Below are positions 52,888 to 61,460 of a stretch of DNA of 64,000 nt, one piece after another (position 1 is the first letter of the stretch; each line of letters opens with the position of its first letter). The stretch comes from Rhodobiaceae bacterium UBA4490 (GTDB taxonomy: Bacteria > Pseudomonadota > Alphaproteobacteria > Parvibaculales > Parvibaculaceae): the NCBI GenBank assembly GCA_002389665.1, contig DGNO01000005.1, forward strand, positions 271,292-335,291, in the 5' to 3' direction. The notes below the pieces were generated by a model, which saw only the letters and a list, made by a program, of their open reading frames with translations, was not told where the DNA came from and did no database searches. The translations under genes and the position numbers were made by a program.

Positions 52888-54168
52888 ATGGAACTTCCAT
52901 CACCCACCAAACTTCTACGCAGTCTCGACCGAGAGGCGATGATGACAATCGCTTCCCGCTTTGCTGTGATGCTTGCGGGTATTATCACCAGCATTGTTAC
53001 GGCGCGGCTTCTGGGGCCGGAGGGGCGTGGGCTCTATTTCTATGCCGTCACCCTGGCTGGCTTTGTTACTCAGTTCGGTAATCTCGGATTTCCATCAGCC
53101 AATACTTACATCGTGGCGCGCGAGCGTGACAAATTGAGGGCGTTGACGATCAACAGTCTTTGGCTGTCCGGTCTCGTTTTTGTGGCTGGGGCGGGAATCC
53201 TTGTGTCCGTTGCAGGGCAATTGGATGTTCCGATTGCCGTGTTGCTGCTCGCCGCTGCGCTGGGCGCCTCAAATTTGCTGTTCATGCTCATGAGCAACCT
53301 GTTGGTTGGTCTGCAGCGCATCGCGCAGTTCAATATTTTCCAGATCGGTTACAATCTGCTGGTTCTGGTTGCTATTCTGTGTGTGGCACTGATGTTTGAG
53401 ACGGTGGCCGCGTTCCTGACCGGCTCTCTGATCGCTACAGTGATTGCAGCGTTGTTGGCTTTTGCGGCGCTTGCCCGCGGCTTCGACTTGCAGTTGCATT
53501 TTGACGTCAGTGTACTAAGGCCCGCCGTGCGCTATTCTTTGCGCGCCTTTATCGTCACGTTGTTGGGCTTTATAGTTTTGCGCGGGAATGTGCTGATTCT
53601 CGGGCATTTCGCCGATGGCGATGAGCTGGGCTACTACTCAGTAGCGGCGCAATTAGCCGATGTGGTAGCTATTTTGCCCGTTTCCTTCGCGTTGGTGGTT
53701 TTTCCTCGCTTGGTACGCCAAGATGTGGGCCGTTACGAGGCGACCTGGCGCCAAGCAAAGCTGGTAGCTGTGATCATGCTGTTGGTTTGTGGCATTGCAG
53801 CGCTTCTCGCCTCGCTTTTCGTTCGCATCGCCTTTGGCGAGGCCTACATGCCCGCAGTCCCTGTTTTTTACGTGATGCTGCCGGGTATGTTCTTTTTGGG
53901 GATGAGCACCATGCTCGCCCAGTATTTGGGGGCAGTGGGACTGCCTAAGAAAATCATTGCTGTTTGGCTAGTTACGACGCTATGCCTGTTTGCGGTTGCC
54001 GGTTTGCTGGTGCCAACACACCAGGGAATTGGTGCGGCCGCTGCCCTTTCAGTATCTTATACAATCCTTTTCCTGTTGATGAGTTATGCAGTTGTGAGGC
54101 AGGCGCGCCAAGAACGTAAAAAATATTCGTCGCAGGCATTCGACGATTTACCGGAGATATTGAGTTGA
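52888..54168 (+). CDS. Oligosaccharide flippase family membrane protein (Wzx-like, block B)
   Basis: A 426-residue membrane protein with about 12 hydrophobic segments. The N-terminal ARLLGPEGRGLYFYAVTLAG pattern is that of the polysaccharide transporter (PST) family, which flips lipid-linked repeat units from cytoplasm to periplasm. It starts 3 bases after the heparinase-like gene's stop and its own stop overlaps the next gene's TTG start. It shares little visible identity with the block A flippase, so the two blocks have separate exporters. Confidence 0.86.
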   Translation: MELPSPTKLLRSLDREAMMTIASRFAVMLAGIITSIVTARLLGPEGRGLYFYAVTLAGFVTQFGNLGFPSANTYIVARERDKLRALTINSLWLSGLVFVAGAGILVSVAGQLDVPIAVLLLAAALGASNLLFMLMSNLLVGLQRIAQFNIFQIGYNLLVLVAILCVALMFETVAAFLTGSLIATVIAALLAFAALARGFDLQLHFDVSVLRPAVRYSLRAFIVTLLGFIVLRGNVLILGHFADGDELGYYSVAAQLADVVAILPVSFALVVFPRLVRQDVGRYEATWRQAKLVAVIMLLVCGIAALLASLFVRIAFGEAYMPAVPVFYVMLPGMFFLGMSTMLAQYLGAVGLPKKIIAVWLVTTLCLFAVAGLLVPTHQGIGAAAALSVSYTILFLLMSYAVVRQARQERKKYSSQAFDDLPEILS

Positions 54169-55847
54169 ATTACGCGCTGGTCGCCTATCCCCTTTCTCGC
54201 GATTATCGCCAGAAGCTGGAAAGTGCACTTGGCTATGTGCCGCAATATCTGACGGTTGCCGAGCTGCGACGCGAACCTCTGGGGCAGTTGCTGCGGCGTT
54301 TGCGCAAGCTGAACGCTCGGTGCCTGGTGATGCCGCTGGAGGATGTGAACAGCAGAGCACTTTTGCCCATTCTGTGCGGCTTGGCGGCAATCAGCAATGC
54401 AAAGCACCTGGAGATCGTGCAACCGGACCTCAGTCGCAAGCCGCTATCACGGCTGAGAGCGCTTGGTTCTCTCGTGCAGGGCGCTTTTGCCTCTATTAGC
54501 GGTTTCACCGCCGCCTTCCGCTGCAACCGTGAACTCGACAAGCTGCTGTCCGCATCTCGGCAGCAAGCTGCAAAAGGTGAAGGTGAGGTTCTGTATCTCA
54601 AGACCAATCTCTGGTTTGGAGTTAAAGCTGGCGGTTCCGTCGGTCATGTGGCCGGTGTGGTCAATGCGTTGGTACGGCGTGGCCGGAAAGTGAGATTTCT
54701 CTCCGCTGAGCCGCCAGTCATGGTCGATAGCAGTGTTGAATTTCAGCCCATTGCGCCGCCAGCCGTCTATGGGTTGCCAAGTGAGCTCAACCTCTATCGC
54801 TTTCAGCGGATGTTTCAAAGCCAGGCTCTTGAGATCGTGAAGGGGCGTAAGATCGCCATGATCTACCAGCGCTTGTCGCTGGCCAATTATGCCGGGGTAG
54901 CGCTCTCGCGATTGCTCCGCGTTCCTCTGGTGATCGAATATAATGGTTCGGAGGCCTGGGTGCAGAAGAACTGGGGGCGGCCGCTGCGCTATCATAATCT
55001 GGCGGTGAAGGCGGAGGACGCATGCTTGCGCCATGCTCATGCTGTGGTAACGATCTCTGATGTTCTGCGTGACGAGCTGATTGAGCGCGGCGTCGCGCCG
55101 GAGCGCATCGCCACCTATCCCAACTGTATCGAGCCGGCTGTATTCGATCCAGCGCGCTTCTCCTCGGTGGAGAAGGACGAAATTCGGCGCAGCTATGGCA
55201 TCGATCCGCAGGCGCTTGTGGTCACCTTCATTGGCACGTTCGGTCAATGGCACGGAGTGGAGGTGCTCGCTAAGGCCATTCGGCAACTTGTGAATGAATC
55301 TGCCGAGCTGCTCGAGCGAAAAAAGGTACACTTTATGCTCATCGGGGATGGGCTGAAATTCTCACAGGTGCAAGAGGAGCTCGCGGGGGAAAAATATCAG
55401 GCCTTCGTGACTCTGACAGGTCTTATCCCTCAAGATCAGGCACCATCCCACCTTTTTGCTTCTGATATTTTGGTTTCCCCGCATATACCGAATGAAGACG
55501 GCAGCCGGTTTTTTGGATCGCCGACCAAACTTTTTGAGTATATGGCGATGGAGAAGCCAATCATCGCCTCTGATCTCGATCAGATTGGCGAGGTGCTTCG
55601 CGGCAGTCCGCATATATCGCGTTTGAAGGTGGGGGACAGTTTACCACGTGAAGCCATGGCTATTCTGACTCAACCTGGGAGTGTGGCGGAGCTTGCCGAT
55701 AGCATTCGTTATCTGCTGGATAATCCGCAACAACATTCAATGCTGGGTATTGCAGCTCGAAAAGAAGCATTGTCGCGGTACACATGGGATCATCATGTGG
55801 TGCATATTCTGGAGGTGCTGGAGCGATCAGTCGCGGGGGAAAGGTAA
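54165..55847 (+). CDS. Family 4 glycosyltransferase with N-terminal extension
   Basis: A 560-residue GT-B glycosyltransferase, longer than usual (about 380). The first 140 residues are an unassigned extension. The donor-binding half shows VVTFIGTFGQWHGVEVLAKA, then FFGSPTKLFEYMAMEKP and IASDLDQIGE, the GT4 core with Glu as the donor-binding acid. The start is TTG at 54165, overlapping the flippase stop as TTGA; no ATG fits. Placement after the flippase points to assembly of the repeat unit. Donor and acceptor are unknown. Confidence 0.84.
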   Translation: MNYALVAYPLSRDYRQKLESALGYVPQYLTVAELRREPLGQLLRRLRKLNARCLVMPLEDVNSRALLPILCGLAAISNAKHLEIVQPDLSRKPLSRLRALGSLVQGAFASISGFTAAFRCNRELDKLLSASRQQAAKGEGEVLYLKTNLWFGVKAGGSVGHVAGVVNALVRRGRKVRFLSAEPPVMVDSSVEFQPIAPPAVYGLPSELNLYRFQRMFQSQALEIVKGRKIAMIYQRLSLANYAGVALSRLLRVPLVIEYNGSEAWVQKNWGRPLRYHNLAVKAEDACLRHAHAVVTISDVLRDELIERGVAPERIATYPNCIEPAVFDPARFSSVEKDEIRRSYGIDPQALVVTFIGTFGQWHGVEVLAKAIRQLVNESAELLERKKVHFMLIGDGLKFSQVQEELAGEKYQAFVTLTGLIPQDQAPSHLFASDILVSPHIPNEDGSRFFGSPTKLFEYMAMEKPIIASDLDQIGEVLRGSPHISRLKVGDSLPREAMAILTQPGSVAELADSIRYLLDNPQQHSMLGIAARKEALSRYTWDHHVVHILEVLERSVAGER

Positions 55848-55848
55848 A

Positions 55849-57333
55849 ATGGTATCGCACGCTGTTATGCAGAATGGGTGGTATCGCTTTGTGCCATTGC
55901 TGGCATTTTTAGCGGTTTATACGATCACCTGTCTTACGGGCGCTATTTTTTTTCTGCTGGACGTTGAGGCATTCGTTCTCCTTTACGAATATTTCTCCGG
56001 GGCGGCTGTGCCCGTTCTAGGTGGGTACGAGCGATTTGTGGCCGTCTGTTTGCTGGTTGCCGCTCCCTGCTTCATGGCCGCCGGATATACATTTACGACA
56101 TCTCATCTGGTTTGCCGAATTTTTCCAAGCGCTGGCACAGAGGTGCAACCTGGAAAGTATATGCAAACCGGTGTCGCGCTGTTGTTTCTGGTTAGCGCTT
56201 CGATCACTGTTTGGTCTTTACTGAAGAGCGGCGCGTTCAATGAGCTTGCGGCCTGGACGGATTACGCTGCCTATGTCGGTGCCCGGTGGAAGCTCTTCCG
56301 GGAATTGGGGTATTTCGAGTTCGTCAATATCTATCTAGCCCTGCCCTTCATCGCGGCATGGCTTGCGTTGATTGTGCCGTTCAGGGGGCACGCACGCTTC
56401 GCTGCTGTACTCGTGATCGGGCTGGTTGTTGTGCTGCTTACCTTCTTTTTGTTTCAAAAAAAGTCGATCATTGTTTCGGTCATTATTTTCGGTGGGGCCT
56501 TGTTGCTTGATGCGTCCGCATTGTTTGGAAGAGAGTGGGTCAAGCGTGCCGGATTGGGGATCGTTATTCTTACAATTGCCTATTTTCTCGCAGTTATTGT
56601 GCCCGTTATGTCTGACGGTTCTCGTACAGCCGAACAATCTTCCGAAGTGGCGGGGGGAGATTTTGGTGTACAATCAGCTGCGCCTACCGGGACATCGCAA
56701 CCAGAAGTGAAGGGTGAGATGTCCGGGGAGGCATCCCAAGACTCGGAAGCGAGAATTGGAAAGCCTGGCACACTAACTGAAGAGGAGATCCAGCACCGCC
56801 GAAACTATATCGCAGACAGGATGGCGCTGCATGAATCACGCGCGAAGCAAATTTGGCTTTATACGCTCATGGCGCCGCTCACGCGCACATCCGCATCCGC
56901 CTTGTTTTATCCGGTAGTTTTCCCGGACGAACATCCTTATTACGGTATCGATTTAGGGCAGGATATTCTGGGTTTCGGGCATATGCCCGACGACACGATC
57001 GTCGTTTGGCGTTTTATGAACCCTAACATTTCCGGATCGGCGTCTGCTCCCTACCAATTCGTTCTATACAGCCAAATCGGTTTGATTGGTGCGCTTGCCG
57101 GCAGTTTGGTCGTGGGTGCTGCGCTCGGATTTGCGTGGGCCTGGAGCCAAATATCATTTGGGCGGGAAATTCGGGCGCTCGCTGGTTGCGGCGTGGTCTT
57201 GTTCGCGATTTATATTGCAATTGACGGTGTACGAAATTCGATTTTTTCAAGTTATGGCATGCTTTGGTACTTGTTGATGATTCTGGCTATATGGGCAGTG
57301 AGCAACATAGGGCGTTTATCGTTTTCGCGTTGA
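55849..57333 (+). CDS. Oligosaccharide polymerase-like membrane protein (Wzy-like, block B)
   Basis: A 494-residue membrane protein with about 10 hydrophobic segments and a long polar loop around residues 250-330 rich in Ser, Gly and Glu. This layout is typical of O-antigen and capsule repeat polymerases, though no strong sequence motif exists for this type. ATG 55849 is chosen after GGGGGAAAGG. The frame is open 56 codons upstream into the glycosyltransferase gene. Start and upstream stop are one base apart. It appears unrelated to the block A ligase-type protein. Confidence 0.68.
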   Translation: MVSHAVMQNGWYRFVPLLAFLAVYTITCLTGAIFFLLDVEAFVLLYEYFSGAAVPVLGGYERFVAVCLLVAAPCFMAAGYTFTTSHLVCRIFPSAGTEVQPGKYMQTGVALLFLVSASITVWSLLKSGAFNELAAWTDYAAYVGARWKLFRELGYFEFVNIYLALPFIAAWLALIVPFRGHARFAAVLVIGLVVVLLTFFLFQKKSIIVSVIIFGGALLLDASALFGREWVKRAGLGIVILTIAYFLAVIVPVMSDGSRTAEQSSEVAGGDFGVQSAAPTGTSQPEVKGEMSGEASQDSEARIGKPGTLTEEEIQHRRNYIADRMALHESRAKQIWLYTLMAPLTRTSASALFYPVVFPDEHPYYGIDLGQDILGFGHMPDDTIVVWRFMNPNISGSASAPYQFVLYSQIGLIGALAGSLVVGAALGFAWAWSQISFGREIRALAGCGVVLFAIYIAIDGVRNSIFSSYGMLWYLLMILAIWAVSNIGRLSFSR

Positions 57334-57555
57334 TGAACCTTTGAATTAAGATTGAACTTGACCTCCCTGAAAAGGACCTGCATGCGCTATCGTTCGAAAA
57401 AGTCTAATATATCCAAGCTGCGCTTGTGTTCGTCAGTCAGGCGGAGAGCCAAAGCGGAAGTGGTGCGGTCTTTGTAAGAGTTTTAGCGAGATGCGGCACG
57501 GACGAAACGGGCACTGGCTGTAGAGGCGCATAGAATTTCATGGGGATGTAAAACA

Positions 57556-58368
57556 GTGCAGTTCTTGGGAGAAAACATATATGGCCACACCAAGAAAGTG
57601 GCACTGTTTAGGCAGGCTATCGACGAAGAACGAAGAAGGTTGGGGAGACCTTTGTCGATAATCGATATTGGTTGCGGAAATGGCTATGCTGTGTCCCAGT
57701 TCTTGCCTTCTGAAGGGGATGAGTACCTCGGCGTTGACATGCATAAAGAGTCCATTCAATGGGCTAAAGATCATTACGAGCATAAAAACATCAGATTCGA
57801 ATGTTGCCAGAGTGAAGATCTGAAGCCCGATCGCCTTTATGATGTGGTCGTTTTTTCAGATGTTCTCGAGCATGTTAAAGAGCCGGTCGTGCTGCTGGAA
57901 AAATCCCGCGATCTTATTCGTAGCGATGGGCTGCTTCTAATATCTATTCCGAACGGGCACGGGCCTTTTGAACTCGAGAGTGCTTTTGCGAAAACACTTG
58001 TAGGTCGGTGGATGCTTGCGATTGTAGATTTTATTGCAGCGCTGCTTGATAAGACGGTTTTGAAGGGGGTGTGGACCCGGGAGATAGAAAAGGATCCCCC
58101 CAATCTTCCGTACAACATTGACGCGGGGCATATTCAATTTTTTCAGTTGTCGGACATCTCCGCGATGCTTGATCGTAACGGATTTACTGTCCATTCAGTA
58201 CGGAATCTAAGCTTCTTATCCGGGCCTTATTCAAGTTACGTTTTCGCGCCATTTAAGGCGATGGTGAGGTGGAACGTGAAGGTGGCTAGTCGTTTGCCAT
58301 TTAGATTTGTATCGGCCTGGGTGCTTGTGGCGAGAAAGAAACCGGATCGGGATGGAATGGGATGCTGA
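57556..58368 (+). CDS. Class I SAM-dependent methyltransferase
   Basis: A 270-residue protein. The SAM motif IIDIGCGNGYAVSQFL (about residues 35-50) and YLGVDMHKESIQWAKDHY follow the Methyltransf_11/23 pattern, with VVFSDVLEHVKEPVVLLEK as motif II region. The C-terminus has an extra helical part. The start is GTG at 57556 after GGGGAT, because ATGs nearby run into stop codons. Its 3' end overlaps the next methyltransferase by 7 bases. It may methylate a sugar or a lipid-linked glycan. Confidence 0.78.
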   Translation: MQFLGENIYGHTKKVALFRQAIDEERRRLGRPLSIIDIGCGNGYAVSQFLPSEGDEYLGVDMHKESIQWAKDHYEHKNIRFECCQSEDLKPDRLYDVVVFSDVLEHVKEPVVLLEKSRDLIRSDGLLLISIPNGHGPFELESAFAKTLVGRWMLAIVDFIAALLDKTVLKGVWTREIEKDPPNLPYNIDAGHIQFFQLSDISAMLDRNGFTVHSVRNLSFLSGPYSSYVFAPFKAMVRWNVKVASRLPFRFVSAWVLVARKKPDRDGMGC

Positions 58369-59228
58369 CATACGGCGCATTTCAGCGAGTATACGAAGAA
58401 GCGTTGTCTAGCTTAATTCCTCATCTCACTCCTGAGATGCAGGTTGAAATCTCTCGTCATTGTGCCTCCTGGCATCCGAGGGTTTTCGACTTCAACGAGT
58501 ATCTAAGTCGATCGAGTATTAGAGCTTATTATGCATATAGAGCGCTGATCGAGAGCGGGGGAGGGGACAGTGTCTGTGATATCGGGGGGTTTGTTGGTGT
58601 TTTCCCGGTGACGTTGGCTAAGCTTGGCATGAAGGCCTTCATGACTGAAGCGTTGAAATATTATGGTTCCGCCTTCGCACCATTGTTTGAGGAAATCGGC
58701 AAGGGTGGTGTTGAAGTGATCGATTACGATCCCTTTGAGGCTCCATTTGACGGGGGTAAAAAGTTCGACTTCATTACCTGTATGGCGGTGCTTGAACATT
58801 ATCCTCATTCTCCATTGCCGGCACTGCGAAGACTGACGGACATGGTGTCCGAAAGTGGCCGTCTCTATTTTGAAGTGCCAAATATCTGCTACTGGCCGAA
58901 ACGAGTGGATATGTTGTTCGGCAAAAGCCCGCTACCGGGGATTAACGAAGTAATTTCCTCCGAGGTACCTTTTGTCGGGCATCACAGAGAATATAGTCAG
59001 GCAGATTTGTGTGCTCTGATGGGCGCGGCTGATTTGGAAATTATTTCTGAACGTGCCTACAACTACAGTCAGCCGCCAGATAGCCGACCGCGTTGGCGGA
59101 AACTGGCAGGAGCCGTCCGGTATCCAGGGCGAACGCTCTCTAGTACTTTGCAAAATGTAATGTCCCGCACCGTTCCGGGTAGCCGAGAGGCAATCTCTTG
59201 TGTCGTACGCCCGATAACCACGCACTGA
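58362..59228 (+). CDS. Class I SAM-dependent methyltransferase
   Basis: A 288-residue protein. SAM-site segment VCDIGGFVGVFPVTLAKLG near residues 67-85 has a Gly-rich loop slightly off the usual DxGxGxG. TCMAVLEHYPHSPLPALRRL and SGRLYFEVPNICYWPKR follow, a pattern I associate with methyltransferases of surface-polysaccharide loci. It begins within the last 7 bases of the preceding methyltransferase gene, so both are probably made together. Substrate unknown. Confidence 0.75.
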   Translation: MLTYGAFQRVYEEALSSLIPHLTPEMQVEISRHCASWHPRVFDFNEYLSRSSIRAYYAYRALIESGGGDSVCDIGGFVGVFPVTLAKLGMKAFMTEALKYYGSAFAPLFEEIGKGGVEVIDYDPFEAPFDGGKKFDFITCMAVLEHYPHSPLPALRRLTDMVSESGRLYFEVPNICYWPKRVDMLFGKSPLPGINEVISSEVPFVGHHREYSQADLCALMGAADLEIISERAYNYSQPPDSRPRWRKLAGAVRYPGRTLSSTLQNVMSRTVPGSREAISCVVRPITTH

Positions 59229-59293
59229 TTTATGGGGTGTTGTGTGGCGGCGAATATGATTGATCCGATCAATGGTTCTTATCAGGAAGCCTA

Positions 59294-61450
59294 ATGCGTC
59301 AAATATTGCAAAGCCTGAGCACGGGTAAGGTTGACCTAATTGATATGCCTCGCCCCTCGTTGCAGAAGGGGAAAATGCTTATCGCTACCCGCCGTACGCT
59401 GGTGTCCGCGGGCACCGAACGGATGCTGGTGGAATTCGGCCGTGGCGGGCTTCTCGCTAAGGCGCGCCAGCAACCGGACAAAGTGCGCGAGGTTCTGGAC
59501 AAGATGCGCACCGATGGTCTGCTCACCACGCTGGATGCGGTGCGTAGCAAGCTCGATCAACCATTGGCACTGGGCTATTGCAATGCAGGAGTTGTGTTGG
59601 ATGTTGGAGAAGGTGTAACTGGCTTCAAACCGGGAGACAGGGTTGCCTCAAACGGAGCACATGCGGAGCTGGTTTCCATCGGCCAGAATCTTGCCGCGCG
59701 CATTCCTGAAAATGTGGATGACGACGCAGCCGCCTTTACCGTGCTCGGCGCGATTGCATTGCAAGGGGTTCGCCTTGCCGCGCCCACACTCGGTGAGTGT
59801 GTTGTGGTCACAGGGCTTGGTTTGATCGGGCTTATGGCCGTGCAACTTCTCAGGGCGCAGGGTTGCCGTGTGCTAGGTATCGATCCGGATCCGGCCAAGG
59901 TGGCTTTGGCCGCACAGTTCGGCGCGGAAACCGTCTGCCCGTCGCGTGGGGAAGATCCATTGGCGCGCGCAGAGAGTTTCTCGCGTGGGCGCGGGGTTGA
60001 TGCGGTGCTTATAACCGCTTCGACCAAAAGCAATGAGCCGGTGCACCAAGGCGCGCAAATGTGCCGCAAGCGCGGGCGTATCGTGCTGGTGGGTGTGGCG
60101 GGGTTGGAACTCTCCCGCGCCGATTTTTATGAGAAAGAGCTTAGCTTCCAAGTTTCTTGCTCCTATGGGCCGGGCCGCTATGATCCGGCCTATGAAGAGA
60201 AGGGGCAGGATTATCCGGTCGGCTTCGTGCGTTGGACGGAACAGCGCAACTTCGAGGCGGTGCTGGATATGATGGCATCGGGGGTGCTGGATGTCGCGCC
60301 CCTTATTTCACATCATTTCGCTCTCGAGCAAGCGGCCGCAGCTTACGAGCTGCTCGTGAGCGATGAGCCGAAACTCGGCATCGTTATAGACTACCCCAAA
60401 CAGGCAGATGAAAGCCGCGCCATTGTGCCTTTTCTCGATACAGGCCGAGCGGGTAGTGGTGAGATTGCCTCTGTCCAACACGAACCTGTCGTCAGTTTCA
60501 TCGGCGCGGGAAATTATGCTGGCCGTGTGCTCATTCCCGCTTTCGCCAAGGCCGGAACAAAGTTCGGAGCTCTCGCGAGCAGTGGTGGCGCCTCGTCAGT
60601 GTATCACGGGCGCAAGTTCGGGTTTGCTCGCGCAGCAACGGATGTTGAGGCCGTGTTGGCTGACGAAGCAGCTGACGCCGTGGTGATCGCTACCCGGCAT
60701 GATAGCCATGCCGATCTGGTTTGCAGGGCACTCAGCCAAGGCAAGCATGTATTCGTGGAAAAGCCGTTGGCCCTCACCTATGCAGAACTGGAGGCGATAG
60801 AAGCGGCGAGGGGACAAGCCGCCGCGAAAGGCGCTGCGCCTTTGCTGATGGTGGGCTTCAATCGCCGCTTTGCCCCGCAGGTGGAAAAGATGCGCGCGCT
60901 GCTTCGCAGCGTTGATGCGCCCAAGTCCTTTGTTGTTACGGTCAATGCCGGTGCGATCCCGCCTGAGCACTGGACGCAGGATACGGCAACGGGAGGCGGC
61001 CGTATCATTGGCGAAGCTTGCCATTTCGTCGATCTTATGCGGGCACTTGCGGACGCTCCTATTACGAGTGTTGTTGCCAGCGCCTTGCCGCGCCAGGACA
61101 AGGTGCCGCCTGACACGGTGAGTTTCACACTGGGCTTTGCAGATGGCTCCATTGGCACCGTGCATTACTTTGCCAATGGTCATAAGTCTTTTCCCAAGGA
61201 ACGTGTGGAAGTTTTCTGCGGTGGTCGAGTGCTGATGTTGGACAATTTCCGCCGTCTTACAGGGTTTGGCTGGCCAGGGTTCCGCAAACACCGCCTGTGG
61301 CGTCAGGACAAAGGGCAAGAAGCGGCAGCGCGTGCTTTTTTGCAGGGAGTGCGTGCAGGCAAAGCGCCTGTACATTTCGAGGAGGTGATGGAGATTAGCC
61401 GTGTGACGCTGGATGTGGCCGTTGCGGTAAGCGGGCGTAAGCAAGGATAA
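59294..61450 (+). CDS. Two-domain oxidoreductase: medium-chain dehydrogenase fused to Gfo/Idh/MocA (second copy)
   Basis: A 718-residue paralogue of the protein encoded at 46554. Medium-chain dehydrogenase domain with the NAD site ECVVVTGLGLIGLMAVQLLR, then Gfo/Idh/MocA domain with PVVSFIGAGNYAGRVLI and KHVFVEKPLALTYAE, FNRRFAP. The N-terminal segment has SAGTERM in place of the first copy's CISAGTEM, so the first copy's Cys is not conserved. It lies directly before a heparinase-family gene, while the first copy has an amidotransferase gene between. Reaction unknown. Confidence 0.86.
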   Translation: MRQILQSLSTGKVDLIDMPRPSLQKGKMLIATRRTLVSAGTERMLVEFGRGGLLAKARQQPDKVREVLDKMRTDGLLTTLDAVRSKLDQPLALGYCNAGVVLDVGEGVTGFKPGDRVASNGAHAELVSIGQNLAARIPENVDDDAAAFTVLGAIALQGVRLAAPTLGECVVVTGLGLIGLMAVQLLRAQGCRVLGIDPDPAKVALAAQFGAETVCPSRGEDPLARAESFSRGRGVDAVLITASTKSNEPVHQGAQMCRKRGRIVLVGVAGLELSRADFYEKELSFQVSCSYGPGRYDPAYEEKGQDYPVGFVRWTEQRNFEAVLDMMASGVLDVAPLISHHFALEQAAAAYELLVSDEPKLGIVIDYPKQADESRAIVPFLDTGRAGSGEIASVQHEPVVSFIGAGNYAGRVLIPAFAKAGTKFGALASSGGASSVYHGRKFGFARAATDVEAVLADEAADAVVIATRHDSHADLVCRALSQGKHVFVEKPLALTYAELEAIEAARGQAAAKGAAPLLMVGFNRRFAPQVEKMRALLRSVDAPKSFVVTVNAGAIPPEHWTQDTATGGGRIIGEACHFVDLMRALADAPITSVVASALPRQDKVPPDTVSFTLGFADGSIGTVHYFANGHKSFPKERVEVFCGGRVLMLDNFRRLTGFGWPGFRKHRLWRQDKGQEAAARAFLQGVRAGKAPVHFEEVMEISRVTLDVAVAVSGRKQG

Positions 61451-61460
61451 GCGCAAAGAC

